A stretch of 6,614 nucleotides of DNA from the NCBI GenBank assembly GCA_947644475.1, contig CANRZQ010000153.1, forward strand, positions 1-6,614. Reading direction: 5' to 3'. The position numbers and the translations under genes are program-made. Below the pieces are notes generated by a model, which saw only the letters and a list, made by a program, of their open reading frames with translations, did no database searches and was not told the origin of the DNA. Positions 6,059 through 6,614 of the stretch are shown one piece after another. This DNA is from an uncultured Muribaculaceae bacterium. Its GTDB lineage: Bacteria; Bacteroidota; Bacteroidia; Bacteroidales; Muribaculaceae. Numbering within the stretch: the first letter of the stretch is position 1; each line of letters begins with the position of its first letter.

Positions 6059-6077
6059 GTTCCCGCCGTTTTTTTTT
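6051..6077 (+). terminator. Intrinsic terminator insulating the rRNA operon
   Basis: CGGCGG (6051-6056) pairs with CCGCCG (6063-6068) around the loop CCGTTC, followed directly by nine T (6069-6077). It would stop read-through from gdhA, or from any transcript in the spacer, before the rRNA promoters. Confidence 0.8.
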
Positions 6078-6106
6078 ATCCATGCCTCGGGGCGGTGTAA
6101 TCCGGC

Positions 6107-6125
6107 CATTTCAGCCCTTGAAATG
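6107..6125. repeat. Inverted repeat upstream of the rRNA promoters
   Basis: CATTTCA (6107-6113) and TGAAATG (6119-6125) are perfect 7-bp arms with a 5-base GCCCT spacer. There is no T-run. It sits about 80 bp upstream of promoter P1 and could bind a dimeric protein, or be incidental. Confidence 0.35.
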
Positions 6126-6206
6126 TTATCAACCGTTAACAAAATCAATAAAAACCGCCCTCAATTGTTAAATAACTGTTAAATCGATAAAAAATATGGC
6201 AAAAAA
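6126..6206 (+). promoter_or_regulatory. AT-rich upstream region of rRNA promoter P1
   Basis: This A/T-rich stretch directly upstream of the P1 -33 box has three GTTAA motifs (6135, 6167 and 6178), the first as palindromic GTTAAC. Two further GTTAA motifs lie between P1 and P2 (6281 and 6291). The position suits an UP-element-like activating region, as is usual for rRNA promoters. The role is inferred from place and composition. Confidence 0.45.
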
Positions 6207-6238
6207 TTTGGAGGGGAAACAAAAAGTGCCTACCTTTG
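6207..6238 (+). promoter_or_regulatory. rRNA operon promoter P1
   Basis: TTTG (6207-6210), exactly 20 bases, then TACCTTTG (6231-6238): a perfect match to the Bacteroidetes primary-sigma promoter. Transcription would start near 6245, close to a CTTTCGG motif that recurs after P2. Confidence 0.9.
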
Positions 6239-6309
6239 CACTCGCTTTCGGGAAGCAAGCCCAAAGGAAAGCAAAAGAACGTTAAACATTGTTAATAACC
6301 GAACAAAAA

Positions 6310-6341
6310 TTTGCGAGGTTCAAAAACAAGCCGTAACTTTG
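6310..6341 (+). promoter_or_regulatory. rRNA operon promoter P2
   Basis: TTTG (6310-6313), exactly 20 bases, then TAACTTTG (6334-6341): a second perfect consensus promoter, 103 bp after P1. CTTTCGG follows at 6347-6353. Transcription would start near 6348, leaving a leader of about 226 bases before mature 16S rRNA. Confidence 0.9.
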
Positions 6342-6347
6342 CGACAC

Positions 6348-6573
6348 TTTCGGCCGACGGAAAACCGCCGCACCGCGAAGCGACAAAAGAACATTGAAAG
6401 ATTTACAATAGAGACGAAGTAGTACAAGAGCAAAAAGATTGACTCTGTCATTCCAAAACCAAGATACGGCTTCAATAAATCAAGGACGTTCGCGCCCATA
6501 AGGGCGCCGCTTTCCGCAACAAGTCAAGGTCTTGTCCTTACAAATTTCTGAAAAGGAATAAACAAGATAAACA
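6348..6573 (+). other. rRNA operon 5' leader (pre-16S, removed in processing)
   Basis: This is the transcribed spacer between P2 and mature 16S rRNA, with no ORF of note. It contains a strong hairpin, GCGCCC (6492-6497) with GGGCGC (6502-6507) and an ATAA tetraloop. That hairpin is enclosed by the outer arms AAGGAC (6482-6487) and GTCCTT (6534-6539). A small ACAAG/CTTGT hairpin (6519-6535) overlaps the right outer arm. Such structures usually serve RNase processing or antitermination. I could not identify a boxA with confidence. The partner arm downstream of 16S is outside the window. Confidence 0.7.

Positions 6574-6614
<41 letters not shown>

Overview
The window reads as chromosomal DNA from a member of the Bacteroidales. 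The promoters follow the Bacteroidetes form TTTG-N20-TAnnTTTG rather than the E. coli -35/-10 form. The protein-coding genes most resemble Bacteroides-type homologues. The last 41 bases are the 5' end of a 16S rRNA gene with the Bacteroidetes-like GCTAGCG. The GC-rich third codon positions would suit Muribaculaceae better than classical Bacteroides, but that is an inference from composition only.

Layout from left to right. (1) The 3' part of a long acyl-CoA dehydrogenase gene (+), cut by the window edge, ends at a bidirectional terminator. (2) Three genes on the minus strand, in transcription order: a Crp/Fnr-family regulator (3381-4091), a DUF389-type polytopic membrane protein (1870-3222) and a DUF4136-type lipoprotein (1181-1804). 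A hairpin and a fresh promoter separate the regulator from the membrane protein. The membrane protein and lipoprotein are 65 bp apart with no visible terminator, so they may be one transcript. (3) A 382-bp AT-rich divergent intergenic region carries promoters for the regulator (-) and gdhA (+), several palindromes, and a 17-codon upstream ORF that stops two bases before gdhA. (4) gdhA, a hexameric-type glutamate dehydrogenase, is followed by its own terminator. (5) A GC/pyrimidine-rich spacer holds a 37-bp direct repeat and a second strong terminator. (6) An rRNA operon control region follows, with two textbook tandem promoters, a structured leader and the start of the 16S gene.

The genes fit ordinary central metabolism and housekeeping: fatty acyl-CoA oxidation or reduction, ammonia assimilation or glutamate catabolism, an envelope protein pair of unknown role, a global-type regulator and ribosome synthesis. 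I found no defence system, mobile element, CRISPR array, tRNA or secretion cluster. The most worthwhile leads are regulatory: the gdhA leader ORF, the duplicated rRNA promoter module, the promoter overlapping the hairpin upstream of the DUF389 gene, and the duplicated hairpin repeat ahead of the rRNA operon.
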